Below, piece by piece: positions 28,689 through 36,739 of a stretch of 64,000 nucleotides of DNA. A program made the translations under genes and the position numbers. Every line of letters starts with the position of its first letter. Position 1 is the first letter of the stretch. Below the pieces are notes generated by a model, which was not told the DNA's origin, did not search any database, and saw only the letters and a program-made list of their open reading frames with translations. The DNA lies in assembly GCF_000024345.1 (NCBI RefSeq), contig NC_013729.1:2480001-2544000 (forward strand). The letters run 5' to 3'. The DNA is from Kribbella flavida DSM 17836. GTDB taxonomy: Bacteria; Actinomycetota; Actinomycetes; Propionibacteriales; Kribbellaceae.

Positions 28689-30794
28689 GTGGACGCAGCC
28701 GGCAGGGGCGGTCGCAACCTCGTTCAGGCCGTGAACAGGTTCATCGGTTTGAGCGTACTGTCGGGTGCACTGGCAGCGGGGCTGGTGATTCCCCTGACAG
28801 GGCTGGTCGGCGTCGGGACGCAGAAGGTGTCCGACGCGGTCGAGAGCTTGCCGCAGGAGCTGACGACCGAGCCGTTGCAGGTGCGGAGCCGGATCTTCGC
28901 GGCCGACGGGAGTCTGATCGCCACGCTGTTCGCGCAGAACCGCGTGCCGGTTCCGCTGAACCGGGTCAGTCGGGTGATGCGGCAGGCGATCGTGGCGATC
29001 GAGGACGCGCGGTTCTACGAGCACGGCGCGCTCGACGCGAAGGGCACTGTGCGGGCGCTGATCCGGAACCAGACCGAGGGGTCGGTGCAGCAGGGTGGGT
29101 CGAGCATCAGCCAGCAGTACGTGAAGATGAGCCTGGTCGAGAAGGCCGCGACGGCGGAGCAACGCGCGGCGGCGACGGCGGTGACGTACCAGCGCAAGCT
29201 GACCGAGCTGCGGTACGCGATCGCGCTCGAGAAGGAACTGTCCAAGGACCAGATCCTGGAGCGGTACCTGAACCTCGCGAACTTCGGCGACGGCACATAC
29301 GGTGTGGAGGCCGCCGCCCAGCACTACTTCCGCACGACCGCCGCGAAGCTCACCCTGCCGCAGGCCGCGCTGCTGGCCGGCCTGGTGAAGAACCCGACCG
29401 GCTACGACCCGACGAACGACGCCAAGCGGGCCAAGGACCGGCGCGACGTCGTCCTGCGCCGGATGGAGGAGCTCGGGGTGATCACCGCCGAGCAGGCAGA
29501 CGACGCGATCCGGACCCCGGTCTTCGATCCGAAGAAGGTCCGAAAGGTGCCCAACGGCTGCGCGGGGGCGCGCTACCCGTTCTACTGTGCGTACGTCGTG
29601 TCGAAGCTGCTCCAGAACCCGGCGCTGGGCGCGACGCCGAAGGAGCGGGAACACTACCTGAAGACCGGCGGCCTGTCGGTGACGACGTCACTGGATCCGA
29701 GGATCCAGGCGGCCGCGCAGGCGTCGATCAACGAGTACACCAGCCCCCGCGACACCGCCGTCGCTGCGATCACCGTGATCGAGCCGGGCACCGGAGTGGT
29801 CAAGGGGATGGCCCAGAGCAGACCGTACGGCAACGGCAGGTACCAGACGGCGTACAACTACAACGTCGAGAAGTCGTACGCCGGTGGCTACGGCGGGTTC
29901 CAGAACGGGTCGACGATGAAGGCGTTCACGATCGCAGCGGCGATCGCGAAGGGTTACCCGATCGACTACCGGATCAACTCGCCGGCGCAGATCGACCTCA
30001 GTGGTCAGCCATTCCGGACGTGCAAGGGGTATACCAAGGATCCGGACTACCGCCCGCGGAACTCGACCACGAGCGGCGACCTGACCATGGTGGAAGCGGC
30101 CCGGGCGTCGACGAACACCTACTTCCTTCAGTTGTCGCAGCGGACCGGGCTGTGCGCGCCGGCCACCATGGCCGCGAAGCTGGGCCTGTACAACGCCCAG
30201 AGTCTGGGGGCTCTCGACCAGGTGGTGTCGTTCACCCTCGGCGTCGGCTACGTGACGCCGTTGATGCTGTCGAACGCGTACGCAACCTTCGCGGCCCGCG
30301 GCAAGTACTGCATGCCGGTGCTGGTCACCTCGGTCCGGGACAAGTCCGGTCGACCGATCAGCACCACGTCCCCGAGGTGCCGTCAGGTGATCGCGCCACA
30401 GGTCGCCGACGGTGTGAACAGGGTGCTCAGCGCCGTGATGGAACCCGGCGGTACTGGGGGCCGGCTCACCTTCGGCCGGTGGGATCTGGCCGGCAAGACC
30501 GGGACCATCCAGGACAACCGCGCGGTCTGGTACGCCGGCTACGCGCCGAATCTCGCCGCGGCGTCCGTGGTCGCCGACGCGAACCTGCCGTACACCGACC
30601 TGATGTACGGCCACACCCTCGGCGGCCGCGACATCGCCGACCCGACGGGCTCCGGCACGGCCGGCCCGCTGTGGAAGACCGCGATGGAACGAGCCATGCG
30701 AGGCCTGCCGCTGCGCCGCTTCACACCCCCGCCAGCCAAGATCCTCGGGGGCGAGAACACCGAACCCCCAGCCGGCAACGACGCAAGCCGCTAG
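28689..30794 (+). CDS. Class A penicillin-binding protein (bifunctional transglycosylase/transpeptidase)
   Basis: The ~701-residue protein has a cytoplasmic start, one membrane anchor (about residues 18-42, LSVLSGALAAGLVIPL), a GT51 glycosyltransferase domain with the catalytic E105 in EDARFYEHG and QGGSSISQQYVK, and a transpeptidase domain with S408 of STMK, the STN motif and KTGT. It polymerises and cross-links peptidoglycan outside the membrane. No PASTA domains are present. The open frame reaches back to 26637, inside the acyl-CoA ligase gene; the GTG at 28689 is chosen from the -10 box spacing, and a GTG at 28731 is an alternative. Confidence 0.92.
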   Translation: MDAAGRGGRNLVQAVNRFIGLSVLSGALAAGLVIPLTGLVGVGTQKVSDAVESLPQELTTEPLQVRSRIFAADGSLIATLFAQNRVPVPLNRVSRVMRQAIVAIEDARFYEHGALDAKGTVRALIRNQTEGSVQQGGSSISQQYVKMSLVEKAATAEQRAAATAVTYQRKLTELRYAIALEKELSKDQILERYLNLANFGDGTYGVEAAAQHYFRTTAAKLTLPQAALLAGLVKNPTGYDPTNDAKRAKDRRDVVLRRMEELGVITAEQADDAIRTPVFDPKKVRKVPNGCAGARYPFYCAYVVSKLLQNPALGATPKEREHYLKTGGLSVTTSLDPRIQAAAQASINEYTSPRDTAVAAITVIEPGTGVVKGMAQSRPYGNGRYQTAYNYNVEKSYAGGYGGFQNGSTMKAFTIAAAIAKGYPIDYRINSPAQIDLSGQPFRTCKGYTKDPDYRPRNSTTSGDLTMVEAARASTNTYFLQLSQRTGLCAPATMAAKLGLYNAQSLGALDQVVSFTLGVGYVTPLMLSNAYATFAARGKYCMPVLVTSVRDKSGRPISTTSPRCRQVIAPQVADGVNRVLSAVMEPGGTGGRLTFGRWDLAGKTGTIQDNRAVWYAGYAPNLAAASVVADANLPYTDLMYGHTLGGRDIADPTGSGTAGPLWKTAMERAMRGLPLRRFTPPPAKILGGENTEPPAGNDASR

Positions 30795-31056
30795 GTCCGA
30801 GCCGCAGTGCCTCCGGAGGTGCGCGCAGCTGCCGACGGTAATTCCGCGACCGCCCTCCTCGCGCCCGCCGCCCAAGGATCACCGGATCGGGCGGAAGCCG
30901 CGGGGCTGACTCCAGCGTCCGCTCGCCGCCGGCAAACGCCCGCAGCGCCGTACGCAGCTTCTCGTCGAAAGCCCGAGGATCGAAGATCTCCGGCCAGGAG
31001 CGCACCGAGTGGTCAAGACGGAGGCCGGGCTTCGGCGGCGCTTCCGTGCGACTCCG

Positions 31057-31062
31057 TAGCAT
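31057..31062 (+). promoter_or_regulatory. -10 box of a leaderless hemW transcript
   Basis: TAGCAT lies exactly 6 nt before the hemW GTG at 31069. No ribosome site is visible. Confidence 0.55.
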
Positions 31063-31068
31063 GGAGAC

Positions 31069-32274
31069 GTGCCGTCGACATTGCCTGAGGGAGAGGTCGC
31101 GCCCCGGGACGGGGCGCTGCCGGTCGCTGCGGTGGCTGAGGCGGGGGCGCGGCCGTTCGGGTTCTACCTGCATGTGCCGTACTGCGCGTTCCGCTGCGGG
31201 TACTGCGACTTCAACACCTACACGGCCACGGAGCTCGGTGGGGGAGCGTCGCAGGCGTCGTACGCCGAGACGGCGGTGCAGGAGGTCCGGCTGGCTCGGC
31301 GGGTGTTGCCGGGGCTGGAGCGGCCGGTGGACACCGTCTTTTTCGGTGGCGGTACGCCGACGTTGCTGCCGGCGCGGGATCTCGGGCGGATGCTGGCGGC
31401 GGTGCGGGACGAGTTCGGGCTGGCGGCGGACGCCGAGGTGACGACCGAGGCGAACCCGGAGTCGGTGGACCAGCGGTACCTCGAGGAGTTGCTGGAGGCC
31501 GGGTTCACCCGGGTCAGCTTCGGCATGCAGAGCGCCTCCTCGCACGTGCTGCAGATCCTCGACCGCCGGCACACCCCGGGCCGGGCGCTGGAGGCGGTCA
31601 AGGAGGCGACGGCGGCGGGCTTCGAGCACGTGAACCTCGACCTGATCTACGGCACGCCGGGGGAGACGCTCGAGGACTGGCGGACGTCGCTGGAGTCGGC
31701 CTTGTCCGCCGCGCCGGACCACGTCAGCGCCTACGCGTTGATCGTCGAGGACGGCACCCAGTTGGCCCGGCGGGTTCGTCGTGGGGAGCTGCCGATGCCG
31801 GACGACGACGACCTCGCCGACAAGTACGTGCTGGCGGACGACCTGCTGACCCGCGCTGGCCTGTCCTGGTACGAGGTCTCCAACTGGGCCAGGACCGAGG
31901 ACGCGCGCTGCCGCCACAACGAGCTCTACTGGCGCGGCGACACCTGGTGGGGCGTCGGCCCGGGCGCGCACAGCCACGTCGGCGGCGTGCGCTGGTGGAA
32001 CGTCAAGCACCCGAGCGCGTACGCCGACCGGATGGCCGCGGGGGAGAGCCCGGCGTACGCGCGGGAGATCCTCGACGAGGAGACCCGGCGGGTGGAGCGC
32101 GTGCTGCTGGAGATCCGGCTGCGCGCGGGGCTGCCGCTGGATGTCCTGGACGCCGCCGGGCGGTCCGCCGTACCGGGGCTGGACGGTCTGGTGGACGAGC
32201 GGGACGGGCGGTTGGTGCTCACGCGGCGTGGTCGTCTGCTGGCCGACGCCGTGGTTCGTGACCTGCTTCCCTGA
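31069..32274 (+). CDS. hemW: Radical SAM heme chaperone HemW
   Basis: The 401-residue protein has the radical-SAM cluster motif CAFRCGYC (C39, C43, C46), then TVFFGGGTPTLL, TEANPES, RVSFGMQS and DLIYGTPGET, the order seen in HemW. The C-terminal HemW domain includes YEVSNWAR and GVGPGAHSHV. HemW binds heme and transfers it to proteins; it was long misnamed coproporphyrinogen oxidase HemN. The Cys after the cluster that marks true HemN is absent. In actinobacteria hemW usually precedes the DUF3097 gene and hrcA; here about 7 kb of accessory genes come between. Confidence 0.94.
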   Translation: MPSTLPEGEVAPRDGALPVAAVAEAGARPFGFYLHVPYCAFRCGYCDFNTYTATELGGGASQASYAETAVQEVRLARRVLPGLERPVDTVFFGGGTPTLLPARDLGRMLAAVRDEFGLAADAEVTTEANPESVDQRYLEELLEAGFTRVSFGMQSASSHVLQILDRRHTPGRALEAVKEATAAGFEHVNLDLIYGTPGETLEDWRTSLESALSAAPDHVSAYALIVEDGTQLARRVRRGELPMPDDDDLADKYVLADDLLTRAGLSWYEVSNWARTEDARCRHNELYWRGDTWWGVGPGAHSHVGGVRWWNVKHPSAYADRMAAGESPAYAREILDEETRRVERVLLEIRLRAGLPLDVLDAAGRSAVPGLDGLVDERDGRLVLTRRGRLLADAVVRDLLP

Positions 32275-32412
32275 AACCGTTCCGGTTCGGACAAATCCGG
32301 CAAACTCGCAGGTAACCGAGCCGTCCGTCATCGATGTGGTGCACACCGTGACGAACCGCAGGGGTATGTCCTGAGCAAGCTGACTCTGTATCTCAGCGTG
32401 ACGGTGTGGTCC

Positions 32413-32476
32413 TTGACACACTCGGCAGGCACGCTCGAAACTCGGGGACACTTCCGGACAACCGGAGAGCGCTCTC
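32413..32476 (+). promoter_or_regulatory. Promoter and LacI operator of the orphan sugar-binding protein
   Basis: A consensus -35 TTGACA (32413-32418) is followed 18 bp later by a weak -10 GAAACT (32437-32442). Downstream lies GAGAGCGCTCTC (32465-32476), a perfect 12-bp palindrome of the kind bound by actinobacterial LacI repressors. It sits in the 5' leader where bound repressor would block transcription. The LacI gene at 33974 is the likely binder. Confidence 0.7.
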
Positions 32477-32507
32477 AACCCGTCCCCATGCACAGGGAGC
32501 AAGTCAC

Positions 32508-33833
32508 ATGCGGCCCATGGCCCGCTATCGCACCGCAGCCGTCGCCCTTGCCTGCAGCCTCACTCTGCTGGTCAGCGCGTGCGCCGGCGCCGACGACCCG
32601 GCCGGTGACGCGTCCGTGGACGCCGGCGACGGGCGGCCGGTGGAACTCACCATCGCCACCTTCAACGAGTTCGGCTACAGCGACCTCTACCGCGAGTACG
32701 AGGCGGCGCACCCGAACGTGAAGATCACCGAACGCCGGGCCGCCACCGTCGACGAGCACATCAAGAACCTGGAGACGAACCTGGCGTCCGGGTCCGGGAT
32801 GGCCGACATCGAGGCGATGGAGGTCAGCTGGATCTACAAGTACCTGGCCAAGGCGGACAAGTTCGTCGACCTGCGCGACCACGGCGCGGACGAGCTGAAG
32901 TCGCGCTGGCTGGACTGGAAGGTCGCCAGCGCGACCACCTCGGACGGCAGGATCATCGGCTACGGCACCGACATCGGGCCGGAGGCGATCTGCTACCGCC
33001 GCGACCTGTTCGCCAGGGCGGGCCTGCCGACCGACCGCGCGGAGGTCGCCAAGCTGTTCCCGGACTGGACGTCGTACTTCGCCGCCGGCCGCCGGTTCAA
33101 GGCGAAGATGCCGAACTCGGCCTGGTTCGACTCCGCGGTGCTGACCTGGGAGGCGATGCGCAACCAGCTGATCCAGGCCTACTACTCCAACCAGGACCGC
33201 TACCTGGGCGACGAGAACGAGTTGCTGAAGCGGACCTGGGACCAGATCGTCGCCGCCACCGAGGACGGGCTGTCGGCCAAGCTGCCGGCCTGGAGCGACG
33301 CCTGGACCAAGGCGTTCCGCACCGACGCGTTCGCGACGATGGCCTGCCCGGGCTGGCTGCTCGGGGTGATCGCCGACAACGCGGGCACGTTCGGCAAGGG
33401 CAAGTGGGACGTCGCCGACGTCTTCCCCGGCGGTGGGGGGAACTGGGGCGGCTCCTACCTGACCGTGCCGACCCAGTCGACGCAGCCCGCGGAGGCCGCG
33501 AAGCTGGCCGCCTGGCTGACCGCACCGGAGCAGCAGATCAAGGTGTTCAAGAAGGTCGGTTCGTTCCCGTCGACCGTCGACGCCTACGAGTCCGAGCAGG
33601 TCACCGCGCAGGTGAACCCGTACTTCAACAACGCGCCGGTCGGCAAGATCTTCGTCAACCGGGCGAACAACGTGATCCTCAAGCAGCACAAGGGTCCGCG
33701 CGACGGTGAGATCAACCAGGTCTTCACCGAGGCGCTGGCCCGGGTGGACGAGGGCAAGCAGTCGTCGTCGGCCGCCTGGAAGCAGGCGCTGCGCGAAGCC
33801 GACAAGGCCGCCAACACCCGCGTCGGTAACTAG
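32508..33833 (+). CDS. ABC transporter sugar-binding lipoprotein (orphan)
   Basis: The 441-residue protein has a signal peptide and a lipobox LLVSAC, then an extracellular solute-binding family 1 fold (ELTIATFNEFGYSDLYREYEAAHP, GYGTDIGPEAICYRRDLF, FPGGGGNWGGSYLTVP). It should capture a sugar at the cell surface. No permease or ATPase gene follows; it must use partners elsewhere or act as a sensor. AGGGAGC precedes the ATG at 32508; the frame upstream to 32406 would add promoter sequence. A LacI regulator lies next and a LacI palindrome lies upstream. Confidence 0.88.
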   Translation: MRPMARYRTAAVALACSLTLLVSACAGADDPAGDASVDAGDGRPVELTIATFNEFGYSDLYREYEAAHPNVKITERRAATVDEHIKNLETNLASGSGMADIEAMEVSWIYKYLAKADKFVDLRDHGADELKSRWLDWKVASATTSDGRIIGYGTDIGPEAICYRRDLFARAGLPTDRAEVAKLFPDWTSYFAAGRRFKAKMPNSAWFDSAVLTWEAMRNQLIQAYYSNQDRYLGDENELLKRTWDQIVAATEDGLSAKLPAWSDAWTKAFRTDAFATMACPGWLLGVIADNAGTFGKGKWDVADVFPGGGGNWGGSYLTVPTQSTQPAEAAKLAAWLTAPEQQIKVFKKVGSFPSTVDAYESEQVTAQVNPYFNNAPVGKIFVNRANNVILKQHKGPRDGEINQVFTEALARVDEGKQSSSAAWKQALREADKAANTRVGN

Positions 33834-33849
33834 GCACCAGAACGCCTCA

Positions 33850-33907
33850 CCCGCCGCGTAACCCTACCCCGAGCCTGTCGGCCGCCGTTCCGGCTCGTCG
33901 CGGCGGG
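33850..33907 (+). terminator. Branched hairpin after the sugar-binding protein
   Basis: CCCGCCGCG (33850-33858) pairs with CGCGGCGGG (33899-33907). Inside, GAGCC and GGCTC form a second stem. It begins 17 nt after the stop codon. Confidence 0.55.
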
Positions 33908-33973
33908 AAATGTGCGCGGCGGAGGGTGTCGACGTACTACCGTGTGGAGGTCATGTCGCGTAGGGGAGGTCCC

Positions 33974-34993
33974 ATGGCATTCGAGGGTCACGGCGGTGGG
34001 ACTCCGACCTTGGAGCAGGTGGCCGCGCTGGCCGGGGTGTCACGGGCGACCGTGTCCCGGGTGGTGAACGGGTCCCCGAAGGTGCTGCCGGACACGGTGG
34101 CCGCGGTCGAGCGGGCGATCGGCCAACTGGGCTATGTGCCGAACCGGGCCGCCCGGGCGCTGGTGACGCGCCGTACCGACTCGGTCGCGCTGGTGGTGCC
34201 GGAGCCGGACAGCCGGGTCTTCTCCGACCCGTTCTTCGCCGGCATCCTGCGGGGCGTGAGCATGACGCTCGCCCCGACGTCGTCACAGCTGGTGCTGCTG
34301 ATCGAGCCGGCCGAGGGCGACGACCAGCGGCTGCTGCGGTACTTGCGTGGCGGTCACGTCGACGGCGCGATCATCGTCAGCCACCACGGCCGCGACAACG
34401 TGCTGCAGGAGCTCGCCCAGCTGCCGCTGCCGATCGTCTTCAGCGCCCGGCCGCTCGGGGTCGAGGTGCCGGTGGCCAGCGTCGACGTCGACAACGTCGC
34501 CGGCGCCCGGACCGCGGTCGAGTACCTGCTGTCCAAGGGGCGGCGCAAGCTCGGCACGATCGCGGGCCCGCTCGACATGACCGCGGGCATCGACCGGCTG
34601 ACCGGCTACCAGCAGGTCGCCGAGGAGGCCGGCTTGCCGCAGGCCGTTGCCTACGGCGACTTCACCGCCGAGGGCGGCGAGCAGGCCGCGATCCGGCTGC
34701 TCGACGAGCACCCGGAGCTGGACGGCATCTTCGTGGCCAACGACCTGATGGCGACCGCGACCCTGCGGGTGCTGTCGGAGCGCGGCCGGCGGGTGCCGGA
34801 CGAGGTCGCGGTGATCGGGTTCGACGACTCGGTGGTCGCGACCACGACCACGCCGCAGCTGACCACGATCCGCCAGCCGGTGGAGCGGCTCGGCGCCCGG
34901 CTGGCCGAGCTGCTGCTGGCCAAGATCGGGGGCGCCGACCTGACCAGCCCGGAGATCTACGCGACCGAGCTGATCATCCGCGGCTCCGCCTGA
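33974..34993 (+). CDS. LacI-family transcriptional regulator
   Basis: The 339-residue protein starts MAFEGHGGGTPTLEQVAALAG and has the HTH and hinge (GVSRATVSRVVNGSPKVLP, NRAARALVTRRT) and a sugar-binding C-terminal domain (VIGFDDSVVATTTTPQLTTIRQP). A GGGGAGG site precedes the ATG at 33974, which is preferred to a GTG 48 nt upstream. It lies just downstream of the orphan sugar-binding protein and likely represses it through the GAGAGCGCTCTC site (inference). It is convergent with the next gene across a large palindrome. Confidence 0.9.
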   Translation: MAFEGHGGGTPTLEQVAALAGVSRATVSRVVNGSPKVLPDTVAAVERAIGQLGYVPNRAARALVTRRTDSVALVVPEPDSRVFSDPFFAGILRGVSMTLAPTSSQLVLLIEPAEGDDQRLLRYLRGGHVDGAIIVSHHGRDNVLQELAQLPLPIVFSARPLGVEVPVASVDVDNVAGARTAVEYLLSKGRRKLGTIAGPLDMTAGIDRLTGYQQVAEEAGLPQAVAYGDFTAEGGEQAAIRLLDEHPELDGIFVANDLMATATLRVLSERGRRVPDEVAVIGFDDSVVATTTTPQLTTIRQPVERLGARLAELLLAKIGGADLTSPEIYATELIIRGSA

Positions 34994-35098
34994 CCCCCCA
35001 CCATTTCCGGGGATATCCCGCCAAATGCTGGGTTCACCGGCGGAATTCGGCCGGGTGGACCCAGCACTTGGCGGGTTCTCCCCTCACATGGTGGGGAG
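34994..35098. terminator. Two-tier long palindrome between convergent genes
   Basis: The inner arms are 22 nt each (35017-35038 and 35054-35075) with two mismatches that can be G-U pairs in RNA. The outer arms are 11 nt (34994-35004 and 35088-35098, 10 of 11 paired). It fills the whole gap between the stop codons of two convergent genes, so a bidirectional terminator is likely. The inner arms are longer and more perfect than a terminator needs. Confidence 0.65.
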
Positions 35099-35100
35099 GA

Positions 35101-35934
35101 TTACGGGGGGTCGTTCTGGAATTGGAACTGGACTCGGATCGAGGAGTCGAGGGACACCACCAGCGTGGTGTTCGACGGGGTCCAGCGTTCGGGGACCAGG
35201 AACAGGCGGTTCTCGCCGACGACCAGCAGGCGCAGGCCGCGGTAGCGGTAGTTGAAGGTCTGGCCGGCGCCGGCCCGCAGCGCGGTCTCCTCCAGGCCGG
35301 GGGAGCGCAGCTGGAGGCGTTCCTTGGTGTCGAGAATGACGACCGGGAACTGGCCGAGGTTCTGCGCGTCGGACTTGGCCAGCCCGCGGCCGGAGTACTG
35401 CGCGGTGGTGGCGGTCGCCCAGAACGCGCAGGTCGTGGTGACCACGCCGAGCAGCACGATCAGGATCACCGGCGGTCGCTGGTCGGCAAGATGGGCGGAC
35501 AGGTAGGAGAGATAGCCGAGCGCGGCCGCGGCCAGGCCGATCAGCAGCGGGACGACGAGCGGGTAGTACGGGACGTGGCCGATCGCCGGGTAGAGGAACA
35601 GCGCGACCACGCCGACCAGCAACAGCGCGACGGCAACGACCCGAGTACGGCGTACGGCGGTGGCGGTGGGCTGGATCGCGTTGTGCAGCAGCAGTCCGGC
35701 GACGGCGATCAGGGTGAGCACGAGCAGCGGGACCAGCAGCGGCTGCGGACTACGCATCACGTAGTCCTGGGTGCTCAGGCCGATCGTGTCGACGTCGATC
35801 CCGAAGTACTCGTACTGGGAGCGCGCGGACACGTAGCCGAAGTAGAACAGCAGCGCGCTGATCAGCGTGACCGGCGCGACGATGCCGGCCGCGAAGCTGA
35901 CCCAGCGCTCGACCTGGGCCCGCTGGTCAGCCAT
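35101..35934 (-). CDS. Hypothetical multi-pass membrane protein
   Basis: The 277-residue protein starts MADQRAQVERWVSFAAGIV. It has about five hydrophobic helices in the first ~170 residues and a soluble C-terminal ~100 residues (QFPVVILDTKERLQL, LRLLVVGENRLFLVPERW). I do not recognise a family. The start overlaps the end of the upstream lipoprotein gene by 8 nt, so the two form one unit. The C-terminal part may lie outside the membrane and bind the lipoprotein partner (speculation). Confidence 0.7.
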   Translation of the reverse strand: MADQRAQVERWVSFAAGIVAPVTLISALLFYFGYVSARSQYEYFGIDVDTIGLSTQDYVMRSPQPLLVPLLVLTLIAVAGLLLHNAIQPTATAVRRTRVVAVALLLVGVVALFLYPAIGHVPYYPLVVPLLIGLAAAALGYLSYLSAHLADQRPPVILIVLLGVVTTTCAFWATATTAQYSGRGLAKSDAQNLGQFPVVILDTKERLQLRSPGLEETALRAGAGQTFNYRYRGLRLLVVGENRLFLVPERWTPSNTTLVVSLDSSIRVQFQFQNDPP

Positions 35935-36610
35935 CCGAGCTGGACGGACTCGGGGCTTCCTCACTGGGCGACTCGGCCGGAGTCTCCACGCTCGGGGTTT
36001 CCTCCGGCGGGACGATCACCTGGTCGTCGACGGTGATGGTGAGACTGCCGCCCTTCAGGTGCTCGGCCCTGACCTTGTCGCAGTCCGCCTCGGACTCGCA
36101 GGTGATGTCGCCGCGGACGGTCAGCACAGTAGAGCCGTTGCCCACTTTCGTCAGCGCGAGATAGCAGCTGTCGGCACCGCCGAACGGGCTGCCGGGACCA
36201 CACGCCGGGCCCTGTGGGCACGAGTGAGAACCGAGCTCCAGCACGCTGGAGTTGCTGAGGGCAAAGTCGACCGCGGTGATGGTGACACCGGCCGGCAACT
36301 CCGAGCCGCCCCAGGCCGGAGCGAAACAGGCCCTGCCCTTGTCGTCGAACTCGGGCACCCCGCCGACCGGCAGCTTGGCGTTCTTGATCGCGGGCTTCGA
36401 CTGCGCCGTCTGGGGTTGCTCGGGATCGGTGGGCTCGGGCGACGGTTCACCGGGGTCCTCGGTGGGGTCGTCGGTAGGGTCGGCGGTCGTGGGTGCCGAG
36501 GTGCTGACGGTGCTCTCCCCGCCGGCCTCGTCACCGCCGCCGGAGTCGCCGCCGCCACAGCCGGTCAGGCTGAGAGCCACCACGAGCGCGGATGCTTTCC
36601 ACCAGGACAT
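35927..36610 (-). CDS. Hypothetical lipoprotein
   Basis: The 227-residue protein has a short signal peptide and lipobox LSLTGC, then a Pro/Thr/Glu/Asp-rich linker (about residues 20-65) and a small Cys-containing domain (CFAPAWGG, SHSCPQGPACGPG, DSCYL, ITCESEADCDKV) that could be disulfide-bonded. The C-terminus is Pro/Ser/Glu-rich. Family not recognised. It precedes and overlaps the membrane-protein gene. An ATG or GTG five codons further upstream is also possible. Confidence 0.7.
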   Translation of the reverse strand: MSWWKASALVVALSLTGCGGGDSGGGDEAGGESTVSTSAPTTADPTDDPTEDPGEPSPEPTDPEQPQTAQSKPAIKNAKLPVGGVPEFDDKGRACFAPAWGGSELPAGVTITAVDFALSNSSVLELGSHSCPQGPACGPGSPFGGADSCYLALTKVGNGSTVLTVRGDITCESEADCDKVRAEHLKGGSLTITVDDQVIVPPEETPSVETPAESPSEEAPSPSSSDG

Positions 36611-36739
36611 CCCCACCACCCCCACCCCTCAGGATGACTCTGCGTGCCGCCCGACGGCAACAGTTCGCCGCCGCTTCGTTCACCGTCTGTCGCAGCGGGT
36701 CACCGTCGTGGTATCCCTGACAGGAACGAGGGGGGAACC

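Noticed and set aside
30721..31062. Minus-strand frame of ~113 codons (MLRSRTEAPPKPGLRLDH...) between the PBP and hemW
   Set aside because: The middle (SVRSWPEIFDPRAFDEKLRTAL) looks protein-like and could be a gene remnant, but the frame overlaps the PBP 3' end antisense, its start falls in the hemW -10 box and I recognise no family. Left as a possible degenerate fragment.
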